Assembly (NCBI GenBank): GCA_003576685.1
Contig: QOZR01000008.1
Span: forward strand, 209,975-273,974
Direction: 5' to 3'
Origin: Virgifigura deserti
GTDB taxonomy: Bacteria; Pseudomonadota; Alphaproteobacteria; Dongiales; Dongiaceae
Length of the DNA stretch: 64,000 nucleotides
Under the pieces are notes generated by a model. The model saw only the letters and a list, made by a program, of their open reading frames with translations, was not told the origin of the DNA and made no database searches. Made by a program: the position numbers and the translations under genes. Positions 18,574 through 30,252 of the stretch are shown one piece after another (position 1 is the stretch's first letter; each line of letters starts with the position of its first letter).

Positions 18574-19512
18574 ATGTCCCGCCTCTCCGTTATCGGACAG
18601 AGACTGCTCCATCTGATTCCCGTCCTGATCGGAATCAGCGTGATCAGCTTTCTGCTCGTCAAGCTCTCGCCGGGCGACCCGATCCGGATGCTGCTGGGCG
18701 ACCGCGCGACGGAGGAGGCGGTTTCCATGGTGCGCGAGCGCTACGGCCTCGACCGGCCGCTCCTCGAGCAATATCTCGTCTATATCGGTAATCTGCTGCA
18801 AGGCGATCTCGGCCGTTCCATCCGATATCGGCTGCCGGTTGGAGAGCTGATCCTCGATTTCCTGCCGCGGACCCTGTTTCTCGTCCTCTATGTGATGTGC
18901 CTCAGCGTTCCGGCGACCGTGCTGCTCGCGATCGCGGCGGCACGCAACCAGGGCGGGTGGATCGACCAATCGATCCGGGTGCTGTCGGTCTGCGGCATGA
19001 CCATTCCGGTCTTCTGGCTGGCCGTGATGCTGTCGCGTTTCTTCGGCGTCGAGCTCGGCTGGTTTCCGGTGAGCGGCTATGGCGAGACCTTCATCGAGCA
19101 TCTCCATCATCTCTTCCTGCCGGCGGTCAGCACAGCCGTCTGGCTCGTACCGCTTCTGGTCCGCAATCTCCGCGCCGCGATTCTCGAACAGATGGAGGCG
19201 GACTACGTGACGGCCAGCCGCTCCAAGGGGCTGCCGGAAGGTTACATCTTTCGGCGCCATATCTTCCTGAACTCCGTTCTGCCGACGCTGCACCTCCTTG
19301 GTGTCATGGTCGCCTTCCTGATCGGCAGCTCGGTCGTGGTCGAAATCGTCTATGCGGTCCCCGGGCTCGGCGCGCTGATGATCAGCTCCGTCATCGGCCG
19401 CGACTATTACGTCGTGCAGGGCCTGACCCTCGTCTACGCGCTCGGCACCGTTCTCGTCACGCTCACGGTCGACGTGATCTCGACCCTCGTCGATCCACGG
19501 GTGAAGCTATGA
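18574..19512 (+). CDS. Peptide ABC transporter permease, DppB type
   Basis: Inner-membrane permease of 312 residues with six predicted helices. The N-terminal LLHLIPVLIGISVISFLLVKLSPGDP is the DppB/OppB signature and the EAA loop, which contacts the ATPase, is DYVTASRSKGLPEGYIFRRH. Its TGA overlaps the ATG of the next permease (ATGA at 19509), showing coupling. Confidence 0.92.
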   Translation: MSRLSVIGQRLLHLIPVLIGISVISFLLVKLSPGDPIRMLLGDRATEEAVSMVRERYGLDRPLLEQYLVYIGNLLQGDLGRSIRYRLPVGELILDFLPRTLFLVLYVMCLSVPATVLLAIAAARNQGGWIDQSIRVLSVCGMTIPVFWLAVMLSRFFGVELGWFPVSGYGETFIEHLHHLFLPAVSTAVWLVPLLVRNLRAAILEQMEADYVTASRSKGLPEGYIFRRHIFLNSVLPTLHLLGVMVAFLIGSSVVVEIVYAVPGLGALMISSVIGRDYYVVQGLTLVYALGTVLVTLTVDVISTLVDPRVKL

Positions 19513-20348
19513 GCGACGAGCCGGCAGCATTCGCGTCAATGTCCCGCAAGGTACCGTTCGAGATTGCGCTAGGGGCCGCTATCCTGGCCGCCTGGGTCAT
19601 TCTGGCGATCGGCGCCCCGGTCTTCGCCGGCGCCGATCCGAATGCGATCGACCTCCTGGCCATTCTGCAGCCGCCGAGCCTCAACCATCCCTTCGGCACC
19701 GACCATCTCGGCCGGGACGTGTTCGCGCGCGTCGTCTTCGGCGCCCGCATCGATGTCTGGATGGGGGTTGCGGGCGTCCTGCCGCCGCTTGTGATCGGCG
19801 TGACGGTCGGGCTGTTCTCCGGCTATTTCGGGGGGCTGCTCGACACGGTGATGATGCGTCTTGTCGACATCACGGTTGCCTTCCCCTTCTTCATCCTCGT
19901 GATCGCGATCGTGGGCATGCTGGGGCCGGGGCTCGGCAATTACTTCATCGCGCTCGCCCTCGTGGCCTGGGTCTCCTATGCGCGCCTCATCCGGGCGGAA
20001 GTCGTCGTGCTCAAGAACGCCGAATATATCCAAGCGGCCCGGGCACTCGGCTATCACCCGCTCTATATCGTCCTGCGTCACGTTCTGCCGAACGCGATCT
20101 CGCCGATTGTGGTCTACGCCATGAGCGACGCAGTGCTGGTCATCCTGGCCGGCGCGAGCCTCGGTTTCCTCGGGCTCGGCGCGCAGCCGCCGACGGCCGA
20201 ATGGGGCGTGATGATCGCCGACGGCCAGCCCTACGTCATCGACGCCTGGTGGATCTGCTTCTTCCCGGGGCTTGCGGCCGTTACCCTTGGGCTCGGCTTC
20301 CTGCTGGTCAGCGATGGGCTCGCTCATGCGCTGAAGGTCACGTCTTGA
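19509..20348 (+). CDS. Peptide ABC transporter permease, DppC type
   Basis: Second permease, 279 residues, starting at the ATG that overlaps the preceding stop. DppC hallmarks are the PSLNHPFGTDHLGRDVFARV stretch and the EAA loop EYIQAARALGYHPLYIVLRH. About six helices are visible. The frame is open much further upstream, but that part is a shadow of the DppB gene. It overlaps the fused ATPase gene by a TTGA. Confidence 0.92.
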   Translation: MSDEPAAFASMSRKVPFEIALGAAILAAWVILAIGAPVFAGADPNAIDLLAILQPPSLNHPFGTDHLGRDVFARVVFGARIDVWMGVAGVLPPLVIGVTVGLFSGYFGGLLDTVMMRLVDITVAFPFFILVIAIVGMLGPGLGNYFIALALVAWVSYARLIRAEVVVLKNAEYIQAARALGYHPLYIVLRHVLPNAISPIVVYAMSDAVLVILAGASLGFLGLGAQPPTAEWGVMIADGQPYVIDAWWICFFPGLAAVTLGLGFLLVSDGLAHALKVTS

Positions 20349-20356
20349 CCAGCGGC

Positions 20357-22075
20357 ATGACGGAGCAACCTCCTCCCGCGCCGCTGCTGTCGGTCGAGGA
20401 CCTTACGGTCGACTTCGGCGCGCCCCATGTCGCGGTGAAGGCGGTGCGCGGCGTCTCATTCGCGGTCAATGTCGGCGAGATCGTCGGGATCGTCGGCGAA
20501 AGCGGATCCGGGAAATCGGTGACCTGCCGGGCCGTCCTCGGGTTGCTGCCGTGGATGGCGAGAGTCGGCGGTCGCGTCTCCTTCGACGGTCGCGATCTGC
20601 TGCAGCTTTCCGAGGCCGAGATGCGACGCGTGCGCGGCCGGCACATCTCCATGATCTTTCAAAATCCCTCGTCGCATCTCGACCCGCTGATGACGATCGG
20701 GCGCCATGTGGCGGAGCCCTTGCGCATGCATTTCGGGTATGGCGCGGCGCGGGCGCGCGACGCGGCCATCCAGATGCTGCGCGACGTGCGGATCAGGGAT
20801 CCGGAGCTGCGCGTCGACTCCCATCCGCACGAACTCTCTGGCGGCATGAAGCAGCGCGCCATGATCGCTTCCGCAATCGCCTGCGAGCCGCGGCTTCTAC
20901 TCGCCGACGAACCGACTACGGCGCTCGATGTCACGGTTCAGGCCCGCATTCTCGAACTTCTGAAGGATCTCAATCGGCAGCGCGGCCTCTCGATCGTTCT
21001 GATCTCGCACGATCTTGGCGTCATCGCCGAGATCTGCGATCGCGTCGTGGTCATGCGCAACGGCGTCGTGGTCGAGCAGGGGCCGACGCGCGAGATCATC
21101 AATGTGCCGAGCCACGCCTATACGCGCCTTCTCATCGACTCGCAGCCCAGCCGGCTGTCGCAACAGCATGGGAAGACGGCGCGCCCGGCAGCCGTGGCGA
21201 CGACCTCGGAGCCTCTGTTGGCGGTCGACGATCTTTCCGTCGAGTTCGCATCCGCGCGCGGCCTTCTCGGCCTGCTGCGCGGCAGCGAGAAAGCGAGCGT
21301 GAAGGCCGTCGATGCGGTGAGCTTCGACGTGCGGCGAGGCGAAAGCTTCGGGATCGTCGGCGAGAGCGGCTCGGGCAAGAGCACGATCGCCCGCGCGATC
21401 ACGCGCCTGATCGATCCGAGTGGCGGGCGGATCACCTTTCGCGGCGCGTCCGTACATGATCTCAAGGGCGAAACGCTCAGCGCCTATCGCCGCGCCGTGC
21501 AGATGGTGTTTCAGAGTCCTTACGACGCGCTCAATCCCCGCATGACGGTCGAGGAGACCATCGCCGAGCCGATGATCCGCCATCGCTTGGCGGACCGAAG
21601 CGGCGCCCGCAAGCGCACGGCCGCGCTGATGGCGATGGTCGAACTGCCGGCTGAGCTCGCCGGTCGTCGGCCGCGCCAGCTGTCGGGCGGCCAATGCCAG
21701 CGGGTCAGCATCGCCCGGGCGCTCGCGCTGTCCCCCGAAGTTCTGATCGCCGACGAGATCACCTCCGCCCTCGACGTCACCATCCAGGCGCAGATCCTGT
21801 CCTTGCTTCGCCGATTGCGCGAGACACAGGGTCTTACAACCCTCTATATCTCTCACGACCTCGCGGTGGTGCGTATGTTCTGCGATCGCGTGGCCGTGTT
21901 CCGCTCCGGGCAACTCGTCGAGATCGGCGCCGTCGAAGAGGTCTTGGCCCGTCCCCGCCATGACTACACGCGAAGGCTCATCGCGTCGGCGCCGCGGCTG
22001 GAGGCGGCGACCGCATCGGAGGAGGGGGCGCGCGACATGGACACAGGCTCCGCATGGAAGGGCAGCCATGGCTGA
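20357..22075 (+). CDS. Fused double ATPase of the peptide ABC transporter (DppD-DppF)
   Basis: One 572-residue polypeptide carries both nucleotide-binding domains that are separate in E. coli Dpp. Domain 1 has GESGSGKSVT, LSGGMKQRAM and LLADEPTTALD; domain 2 has GESGSGKSTIA, LSGGQCQRVSIARALA and VLIADEITSALD (Ile instead of the usual Pro in the Walker B neighbourhood). A linker of about 45 residues joins them. A TTG at 20345 overlapping the DppC stop is an alternative start that would add four residues. The end overlaps the regulator gene. Confidence 0.92.
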   Translation: MTEQPPPAPLLSVEDLTVDFGAPHVAVKAVRGVSFAVNVGEIVGIVGESGSGKSVTCRAVLGLLPWMARVGGRVSFDGRDLLQLSEAEMRRVRGRHISMIFQNPSSHLDPLMTIGRHVAEPLRMHFGYGAARARDAAIQMLRDVRIRDPELRVDSHPHELSGGMKQRAMIASAIACEPRLLLADEPTTALDVTVQARILELLKDLNRQRGLSIVLISHDLGVIAEICDRVVVMRNGVVVEQGPTREIINVPSHAYTRLLIDSQPSRLSQQHGKTARPAAVATTSEPLLAVDDLSVEFASARGLLGLLRGSEKASVKAVDAVSFDVRRGESFGIVGESGSGKSTIARAITRLIDPSGGRITFRGASVHDLKGETLSAYRRAVQMVFQSPYDALNPRMTVEETIAEPMIRHRLADRSGARKRTAALMAMVELPAELAGRRPRQLSGGQCQRVSIARALALSPEVLIADEITSALDVTIQAQILSLLRRLRETQGLTTLYISHDLAVVRMFCDRVAVFRSGQLVEIGAVEEVLARPRHDYTRRLIASAPRLEAATASEEGARDMDTGSAWKGSHG

Positions 22076-23045
22076 TGCCGGAAAGCCGATGCCGGAAAAG
22101 GCGCCAAGGAGCCACGGGAGGGCACGCGGGCGAAGGACCGGCCTGAAGACGCTCGAAGAGACGTTAAGGAAACGGTCCCATGAATTTACGCCGGCCGAAC
22201 GGGCGATCGCCGCGTATCTCCGCGAAAATTTCTCCTCGATTCCGTTCGAAACCGGCGCCTCGATCGCGACCAGCGCCGGGGTCAGCGAGATGTCGGTCAT
22301 CCGCTTCATTCGCTCGCTCGGCTTTGCCAACCTCAGGGAGCTGAAGGATCGTCTGCGCGCAAGCTATCCGGAGGAGGAGCAGATCGTCGACGACGTTCTG
22401 GACCGCTTCCAGGTCCGTCATGACGACGTCGATCATCTGCGGACGAGCTTGGAGCTCGAGCTGTGTGCCGTGCTCAAGGCCTATGAGCTCGTCGCCACCG
22501 ATCGCTGGCAGAAGATCGTCGATCTTCTGACCAGGCGACGCTTCATTCATGTGGCGGGTTTCCAGGCGACGAAGGGAACCGCGCTCGACTTTGCCAACCG
22601 CCTGAAATATGCCCGCAGCGGCGTACGCTTTGCCGAAGGTTCGGCCGGCACCTATTCGGAGGTCCTCGAGTCCGATCCGAAGGAAAGCTGCCTGGTTCTG
22701 GTCGATACCGTCGCCTATGCCCGCCGTGCGCCCTTGCTGGCGAGAAAGGCGAAGGAGATGGGACTTCCGGTGGTGATCGTTACCGACAGATTCAGCCACT
22801 GGGCCTACGAGTTCACCGATCTGGTCCTCGAAGGCTACACCCACGTCAAGACGTTCTGGGACTCGACCGCCAGTCTGAACGTCATTCTGAACCTGCTCAT
22901 CAACTCGGTCGCCGCGCGCCTGGGTGCGAAGGCGGAAGACAGATTCCGGCTGCTGGGCGAGTTCGGCGATTATTTTCAGGAGTTCGAGCGCGTGCGCCGG
23001 CCCAACGGTAACGGAAGAAACCGACCGCATCGACAGCAGCGGTAA
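22068..23045 (+). CDS. RpiR/MurR family transcriptional regulator
   Basis: A 325-residue regulator: an N-terminal helix-turn-helix of the RpiR type ([16 protein letters not shown], then [21 protein letters not shown]) and a C-terminal SIS-like domain (from about 150) that usually binds a phosphosugar or other small ligand. Its ATG at 22068 overlaps the end of the ATPase gene, so it belongs to the transporter operon and probably controls it. A basic, low-complexity N-terminal tail ([13 protein letters not shown]) precedes the domain. Confidence 0.88.
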   Translation: MADAGKPMPEKAPRSHGRARGRRTGLKTLEETLRKRSHEFTPAERAIAAYLRENFSSIPFETGASIATSAGVSEMSVIRFIRSLGFANLRELKDRLRASYPEEEQIVDDVLDRFQVRHDDVDHLRTSLELELCAVLKAYELVATDRWQKIVDLLTRRRFIHVAGFQATKGTALDFANRLKYARSGVRFAEGSAGTYSEVLESDPKESCLVLVDTVAYARRAPLLARKAKEMGLPVVIVTDRFSHWAYEFTDLVLEGYTHVKTFWDSTASLNVILNLLINSVAARLGAKAEDRFRLLGEFGDYFQEFERVRRPNGNGRNRPHRQQR

Positions 23046-23124
23046 GGTCGCCCCGCACCGGATGCTCGTCGGCGCCGGCACCGAATGCGGGCGATCCCGG
23101 TATTGTCAGGGCCGCCCCGGCCTC

Positions 23125-23153
23125 CTATATCGTTCGATATTCATCGAATATAG
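23125..23153. promoter_or_regulatory. Operator-like nested palindromes before the LLM oxidoreductase
   Basis: Two overlapping inverted repeats lie 20-50 bases before the gene: ATATCG-TT-CGATAT (23127-23140) and ATATTC-ATC-GAATAT (23137-23151). An outer pair CTATAT (23125-23130) and ATATAG (23148-23153) frames them. The stretch is AT-rich in a GC-rich context. The pattern resembles repressor operators such as those of ArsR-type regulators, but no regulator gene is adjacent. Confidence 0.5.
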
Positions 23154-23173
23154 AAGGGCGCGAAGCGATCCGC

Positions 23174-24172
23174 ATGATTCCATTCTCCGTTCTTGATCTC
23201 GCCCCGATTCCCCGGGGCAGCGACGCGGCGCAGGCTTTCCGCAACACGCTCGACCTCGCGCAGCATGCCGAGCAATGGGGCTATCAGCGGTACTGGCTCG
23301 CCGAACATCACAACATGACCGGAATCGCAAGCGCGGCGACCGCGGTCGTGATCGGCCATGTTGCCGGCGGAACCAAGACGATGCGGGTCGGCGCCGGCGG
23401 CGTGATGCTGCCGAACCACGCGCCGCTCGTCATTGCCGAGCAATTCGGCACGTTGGCGTCTCTTTATCCGGGGCGGATCGATCTGGGTCTCGGCCGCGCG
23501 CCCGGCACCGACATGATGACAGCCCGTGCGCTGCGCCGTGACCTGGCGACCAACGCCGACATGTTCCCGCAGGACGTCGTTGAGCTTCAGATGTATTTCC
23601 AACCGGCCGAACCCGGTCAGAAGATCCGCGCAGTGCCCGGCGCCGGTCTTGATGTGCCGATCTGGCTGCTGGGCTCCAGCCTGTTCAGCGCACAGCTCGC
23701 GGCCGCGCTCGGCCTGCCCTTCGCCTTTGCCTCTCATTTCGCGCCCGAGCAGATGAGCGCGGCCCTAGAGCTCTACCGCAGCCAGTTCAAGCCCTCCGAG
23801 CAGCTCGATCGGCCCTACGCCATGGTCGGCGTGAATGTCTTTGCGGCCGAAACCGATGCCGAGGCGCAGCGCCTGTTCACGTCGGCGCAGCAGCAGTTCG
23901 TCAATCTCCGGCGGGGCGAGCCGGGACCGCTGCCACCGCCGGTGGACACGATGGAGGGGCGCTGGTCAGCGATGGAAAAGGCTGGAGTCGAGCGTGCGCT
24001 CGCCTGTTCGATGGTCGGCTCGCCCGCGACCGTGCGCCGCGGTCTCGAAACGTTCCTTGCGGCCACCAAACCCGAAGAAATCATCGTGACCGGGCAGATC
24101 TACGATCACGCGGCGCGCCTGCGCTCGTTCGAGATCGCGGCCGACATCCATAAGGAGATCGCGGCCGGATAA
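23174..24172 (+). CDS. LLM-class (luciferase-like) flavin-dependent oxidoreductase
   Basis: A 332-residue TIM-barrel flavoprotein of the bacterial luciferase superfamily, YhbW-like group. It begins [15 protein letters not shown] and shows the characteristic [29 protein letters not shown] and [16 protein letters not shown] stretches. Members use reduced FMN or F420; the substrate is unknown. It is preceded by a palindromic operator-like element and converges on the MlaC-like gene 41 bases downstream. Confidence 0.87.
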   Translation: MIPFSVLDLAPIPRGSDAAQAFRNTLDLAQHAEQWGYQRYWLAEHHNMTGIASAATAVVIGHVAGGTKTMRVGAGGVMLPNHAPLVIAEQFGTLASLYPGRIDLGLGRAPGTDMMTARALRRDLATNADMFPQDVVELQMYFQPAEPGQKIRAVPGAGLDVPIWLLGSSLFSAQLAAALGLPFAFASHFAPEQMSAALELYRSQFKPSEQLDRPYAMVGVNVFAAETDAEAQRLFTSAQQQFVNLRRGEPGPLPPPVDTMEGRWSAMEKAGVERALACSMVGSPATVRRGLETFLAATKPEEIIVTGQIYDHAARLRSFEIAADIHKEIAAG

Positions 24173-24213
24173 ACCTAATTATCGGCGCAGGCCTCCGCAG
24201 AGGGCGCGGGAAA

Positions 24214-24810
24214 TCAGGACACCTTCGACCGCAAAGATTCGATCAGGCCGTCCATGCCGTCGCGCCGCACCACCGAGGCGAATTCCGAGCGCTGGCTGAC
24301 CACCATGCTGACGCCCTCGACGACGACATCGATGATCTTCGGATCCTCACCCTTCTGGCGCACCCGCCAGCCGAAGCGGACGGCCTCCGCCGCCGGGCGT
24401 TCGATGACGGTCTCGACCATGGTATCCGTGTCGCCCAGCGGCTGCACGTCGGTGATGGCATAGCCGCTGATCTCGTTCTCCGCCAAGCGCCTGGCATAGG
24501 TCTGCACGACGAAATCCGCGAACACCTCCTGATACGCCTTCTGCTGCTCGGGCGTGGCTTGATGCCACAGCCGACCGAGCACGAGGCGGCTCACCGTGTC
24601 GAAATCGAAGGCGCGATAGAGAAGCTCCTCGAGTTTGGCCCGGCGCTCGGGCGTTGGTTTCGACGCGCTGAGAAGGCCGACCGTCTCATCGCCGAGGCGG
24701 CTGATGAAGGTACGAGGGTCGTCCGCGGCGGATGCCGGCGTCGCGGCCCCCGCGAAACCGGCCAGAATCAGGAGGGCCGCTAGGATTGATCGGCGTATCG
24801 TTGTCGACAT
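24214..24810 (-). CDS. MlaC/Ttg2D-like periplasmic phospholipid-binding protein
   Basis: A 198-residue exported protein with a signal peptide (MSTTIRRSILAALLILAGFAG... ending ASAAD). The mature part has the MlaC pattern: DFDTVSRLVLGRLW, TPEQQKAYQEVFADFVVQTYARRL and a C-terminal ISRS-type SQRSEFASVVRRDGMDGLI. Family members carry phospholipids between outer- and inner-membrane Mla complexes. No other mla genes are nearby. I chose the ATG at 24810 because it directly precedes the signal peptide. It is the last minus-strand gene after argB. Confidence 0.82.
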   Translation of the reverse strand: MSTTIRRSILAALLILAGFAGAATPASAADDPRTFISRLGDETVGLLSASKPTPERRAKLEELLYRAFDFDTVSRLVLGRLWHQATPEQQKAYQEVFADFVVQTYARRLAENEISGYAITDVQPLGDTDTMVETVIERPAAEAVRFGWRVRQKGEDPKIIDVVVEGVSMVVSQRSEFASVVRRDGMDGLIESLRSKVS

Positions 24811-24954
24811 CTCGGTACCTGCGGAGCTATTGCGGGAGCGGCCGAACTGGGGCCGAAGGAGGTGAGAAATCGTTCGGGCAACGCGCGACCGCGCGGATGG
24901 GTTCGCCGGTGGGCTCGGCGGAGGGTTCAACGGGCTCGACGGATATCTGGGCCA

Positions 24955-26561
<1,607 letters not shown>

Positions 26562-28330
26562 TGCTGGGCGATCGACAGGAGATTGTTCCAAGCCCAATAG
26601 ATCACCAGACCGGCCGGGAACTGCCCCAGCATAAAGGTGAAGACGATAGGCAGCATCATGAAGACCCGCGCCTGCACCGGATCCGGCGGCGCCGGATTCA
26701 ACTTCTGCTGCAGGTACATGGTAATTCCCATGATGATGGGCCAGACGCCGATGCTGAGGATCGCGAGGAAGCCGAGCTCCGGCACGCCCCACGGCAGCAG
26801 GCCGAACAGGTTCAGGATCGAGGTGGGATCGGGCGCCGAAAGGTCCTGAATCCAGCCGAAGAACGGCGCGTGACGCATTTCGATCGTCACGAACAGGACC
26901 TTGTAGAGGGCGAAGAACACCGGAATCTGAATCAGGATCGGCAGGCAGCCGGCCGCTGGATTGACCTTCTCGCGCTTGTAGAGCGCCATCATCTCCTGAT
27001 TCAGCTTCATCTTGTCGTCTTTGTACCGGTCGCGGAGCTTCGTCATCTCCGGCGTCAGCTTCTTCATCTTGCTCATCGCCCGGTACGACTTGTTCGCCAG
27101 GGGGAAGAACACCAGCTTGACGCCGACGGTGAGCAGCAGGATCGCGACGCCGAAGTTCCCGACCAGGCGATAGAGGTAGTCGAGCGCGTAGAAGATCGGC
27201 TTCGTCAAGAAGTAGAACCAGCCGAAATCCACGGCCCGGTCGAACAGCGGAATGCCGAACTCTTCGCCGTAGGCGTCAAGCAGTCGCACCTCCTTGGCAC
27301 CCGCGAACAGCCGGCTTTCGCTCTCCACCTGCTGCCCCGGCGCGACCGTGAGGCCGCCGGCCCGGTAATCGGTCTGATAGACGTTCTTCTCATTGCGCAG
27401 CGTGTGGGCGAAGCGCGCCTCGATCTGCGCCTGCTGATCGGGCATCAAGGCCACCAGCCAGTACTTGTCGGTGATGCCGAGCCAGCCGCCTTCGCTATCG
27501 TAACGGATGATATCCTGATCCTGGACTTCGTCGTAATCGACCTCGACGAGCGCGTCGTCGAGAGCCCCGATCAGACCCTCATGCAGAATAAAGAAGCCCG
27601 AAACCGGCGGCGTTCCCGTCCGCGAGACAAGGCCATAGGGGAATACCGTCACTGGAGCGTCGCCGGTGTTCTCGACCGCCTGCGTCACGGTGAAGACGAA
27701 GTTGCGGTCGACGTGGATGGTCGCGCTGAAACGCAGGCCCTCGCCATTGTCCCAACTCAGCGTTACCGGATTGTCGGGCGTCAGCACCTCGCCGTCCGCC
27801 TGCCAGAGCGTCGCCGGGCCTGGAAGCGCGACACCGGGCTCTGCGGAGACCCAGCCGAAATCGGCGTAATAGGCGTTCGGACCGCCCAACGGCGACAGCA
27901 GGACGATGTTCTCGCTGCCCGGTTCGACGCCGACACGGTAGTTCTTCAGCACCAGATCGTCGATTCGCCCGCCGATAAGCGAGATCGAGCCGCTGAGGCT
28001 TGGCGTGTCGATCCGAACGCGCGGTGTCTCGGCGAGCGCCCCTTCGCGGCTCTTCGGGGCTGCCGCAGGAGCTGTCCCAGCCTCGGTGCCCGGTACAGTT
28101 CCCGGTGCCGTCGGTGCGAGGGTATCGGCCGGCGGCTGCGCCTCGCTCCGTTCCTGCTGGACGGCCTGCTCGGCCTGTTGCTGCTGCTGTCGCGGGACCT
28201 CGTAGAAATATTGGAAGCCCAGGAGAATCACCATGGAGGCGAGCACCGCGAGAAGAAGGTTACGCTGGTCCATGGTCGGTCTCGTTCGCCTCAATAAGTC
28301 TCAGACAGGGTGAATTCGGTGAAGTCGGCG

Positions 28331-28606
28331 TCAGCGCGCGCGATCGGCGCAGCCGCAGCCTGGGTGATCCGGGACCGAATGGTTCGGTTGCGGCACGGGA
28401 TCGAAGCCGGAGCCGCCCCAGGGATGGCACCGGAGAATGCGACGCGTCGCGAGCCAGAGGCCCGTCATGACGCCATGCAGGGCAATCGCCTCGCCGGCAT
28501 AGGCCGAGCAACTCGGCGCGAACCGGCAGGTCGGCGGCAGCACTGGCGAAATCAGAATTTGGTAGGCGCGAATGCAGCCGATGCAAGCGGCGCGCGCAAG
28601 TCTCAT
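28331..28606 (-). CDS. yidD: Membrane protein insertion efficiency factor YidD
   Basis: A 91-residue protein with the YidD core: [20 protein letters not shown], three cysteines, [12 protein letters not shown] and [18 protein letters not shown]. It helps YidC-dependent insertion in E. coli. Its ATG overlaps the rnpA stop region by four bases (28603-28606), fitting coupled translation. Confidence 0.94.
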   Translation of the reverse strand: MRLARAACIGCIRAYQILISPVLPPTCRFAPSCSAYAGEAIALHGVMTGLWLATRRILRCHPWGGSGFDPVPQPNHSVPDHPGCGCADRAR

Positions 28607-29049
28607 CTCTCTACCAATCTCTCCGTCGCGTGCTCGGGGCTGGTCCCGAGAGCTTCCGCGGCGCGGTACACGCCAAGACGCCGCAGGCCGGTCGTCAGGT
28701 CGGCGACGAGGTCATCGAACGATCGGGTCAAGGTGCCGGCCCGGGCGATGACCACGTAATCATGTCCACGCTTGGCATAGCGGGGCAGGATTTCTGCGAC
28801 GGCGGCCCGCAGCCGACGTCGTGCCCGGTTGCGAGCGACCGCGTTTCCGACCTTGCGGCTGGCGGTGAACCCGACCCGGAGGTCGCCGTCACCGCCATTT
28901 TCGACCCGCTCGCCCGCAGGACGCTGAGGGCTCCCCTGTCCGGCTTGCCGGGTGGTCTGAAGAATCAGACCGGGAGCCACCCATTTACGCCGCGCATCGG
29001 CGACCCGGAGAAATTCCGGGCGACGCTTGAGCCGTCCGATCGCGGCCAT
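28603..29049 (-). CDS. rnpA: Ribonuclease P protein component
   Basis: Basic protein partner of RNase P RNA in tRNA 5' maturation. From the ATG at 29049 it has 148 residues, starting [16 protein letters not shown] and containing the RNR signature [17 protein letters not shown]. An insert around residues 30-55 ([19 protein letters not shown]) is longer than in E. coli. The frame is open to 29145, but that stretch is the shadow of rpmH. It follows rpmH by seven bases. Confidence 0.94.
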   Translation of the reverse strand: MAAIGRLKRRPEFLRVADARRKWVAPGLILQTTRQAGQGSPQRPAGERVENGGDGDLRVGFTASRKVGNAVARNRARRRLRAAVAEILPRYAKRGHDYVVIARAGTLTRSFDDLVADLTTGLRRLGVYRAAEALGTSPEHATERLVER

Positions 29050-29056
29050 AAACCGC

Positions 29057-29191
29057 TTAGACGCAGAGGCGCTTGCGGCCCTTGGCGCGGCGCTGGGCCA
29101 AGATTCTTCTGCCACCGACCGTGGCCATGCGCGACCGAAAGCCATGACGGCGCTTGCGGACGAGCACGCTGGGCTGGAACGTGCGCTTCAC
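29057..29191 (-). CDS. rpmH: 50S ribosomal protein L34
   Basis: A 44-residue very basic ribosomal protein. Read on the minus strand from a GTG at 29191: [20 protein letters not shown], then [20 protein letters not shown] and RLCV, ending in TAA at 29057-29059. This matches L34 along its whole length. A GGAG ribosome site lies 8 bases before the GTG. First gene of the rpmH-rnpA-yidD-yidC-engB-argB run. Confidence 0.96.
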   Translation of the reverse strand: MKRTFQPSVLVRKRRHGFRSRMATVGGRRILAQRRAKGRKRLCV

Positions 29192-29232
29192 AATAGGACT
29201 CCGTTGAATCGATCCGTACGAATTGCGGGAGG

Positions 29233-29261
29233 TGTATAAGGTCTGGATCGGGCGGAGTCAA
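29233..29261 (-). promoter_or_regulatory. Promoter of the rpmH operon
   Basis: On the minus strand TTGACT (complement of 29256-29261) and TATACA (complement of 29233-29238) are separated by exactly 17 bases. This leaves a 5' leader of about 35 bases before the rpmH GTG. No other promoter in the region is as good. Confidence 0.65.
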
Positions 29262-29490
29262 CGCATGATAGCCGTGTGGCGCTGCAAACTCGTGGCCAAG
29301 CCTTTGGTTCCTAAACGCTTTCGTCGGGACGCATTGGCCGGGGTGGAACTTCGGCTCAAATCTCCCTCACCGGATGGTGAATGGCGTGGGGCGGTGGGGG
29401 ATGTTAAATGGGGATATGGTGGTGCGGGCGAGCCTACGGACGCACCGACGACCGGTCGGTCATGATCTTCCCACGATCCGGGACCTGAGG

Positions 29491-30252
29491 ATGAAGCGGA
29501 ACGACGCCAGACCGTCGGATAAGGTCTTTTCGGCCAAGCGTCTGATCCCGGCCGCCATTCTGGTCGGGGCGCTGGTCCTGGTCGTCCTGTTCGGCATCGA
29601 TGACTATATTTCCCTGGACGCCCTGCGCGACAATCGGGAATGGCTGCTGGCCCAGGTCGCCGACCACCAGCTCCTTTCCGTGCTAATCTTCATGGTCGCC
29701 TATGCGGCCGCGGTCGCGCTGTCGGTGCCGGGGGCCACGGTGCTGACCATCGCAGGCGGCTTCCTCTTCGGCCAGATTCCCGCCACCTGTTATGCTGTCA
29801 TGGCCGCGACGGTCGGTGCCACGATCGTGTTCGTTGTCGCCAAAGGCGCCCTCCATGACCTGTTGCGGGCCAAGGCCGGCCCGTGGCTTAAACGGATGGA
29901 GGCAGGATTCGCGGAAAACGGCCTCAGCTACATGCTGGTCCTGCGATTGGTTCCCATCTTTCCGTTCTTCGTCGTCAATCTGGTGCCGGCTTTTCTGGGC
30001 GTGCCGTTGGGCACCTATGTCGTCGGCACCTTCTTCGGGATCATTCCGGGTACATTCGTCTATGCGTCGGTCGGTGCCGGGCTCGGCAGCATCTTCGAGG
30101 CGGGGGGCGACATCTCGCCGGCCGGCGTGCTGACGCCCGAGATCATCACGGCTCTCGTCGGGCTGGCGCTGCTCGCTTTACTGCCGATCGTCTATAAAAA
30201 GCTGGCTGGTAAGAATCTCATGGGCGGCAAGAACGGGCCGCGCAGGCAATGA
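29491..30252 (+). CDS. TVP38/TMEM64 family (DedA-like) membrane protein
   Basis: A 253-residue inner-membrane protein. After a basic start (MKRNDARPSDKVFSAKRLIP) come hydrophobic segments near 20-38, 60-85, 90-118 and the C-terminus. The SNARE-associated/DedA core is recognisable in GATVLTIAGGFLFG, VLRLVPIFPFFVVNLVPAF and GTYVVGTFFGIIPGTFVYA. The ATG at 29491 follows a GAGG. Homologues act in lipid scrambling or membrane homeostasis. Its stop overlaps the next ATG (ATGA at 30249), and pairing with a flavoprotein reductase gene is seen in other genomes too. Confidence 0.87.
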   Translation: MKRNDARPSDKVFSAKRLIPAAILVGALVLVVLFGIDDYISLDALRDNREWLLAQVADHQLLSVLIFMVAYAAAVALSVPGATVLTIAGGFLFGQIPATCYAVMAATVGATIVFVVAKGALHDLLRAKAGPWLKRMEAGFAENGLSYMLVLRLVPIFPFFVVNLVPAFLGVPLGTYVVGTFFGIIPGTFVYASVGAGLGSIFEAGGDISPAGVLTPEIITALVGLALLALLPIVYKKLAGKNLMGGKNGPRRQ

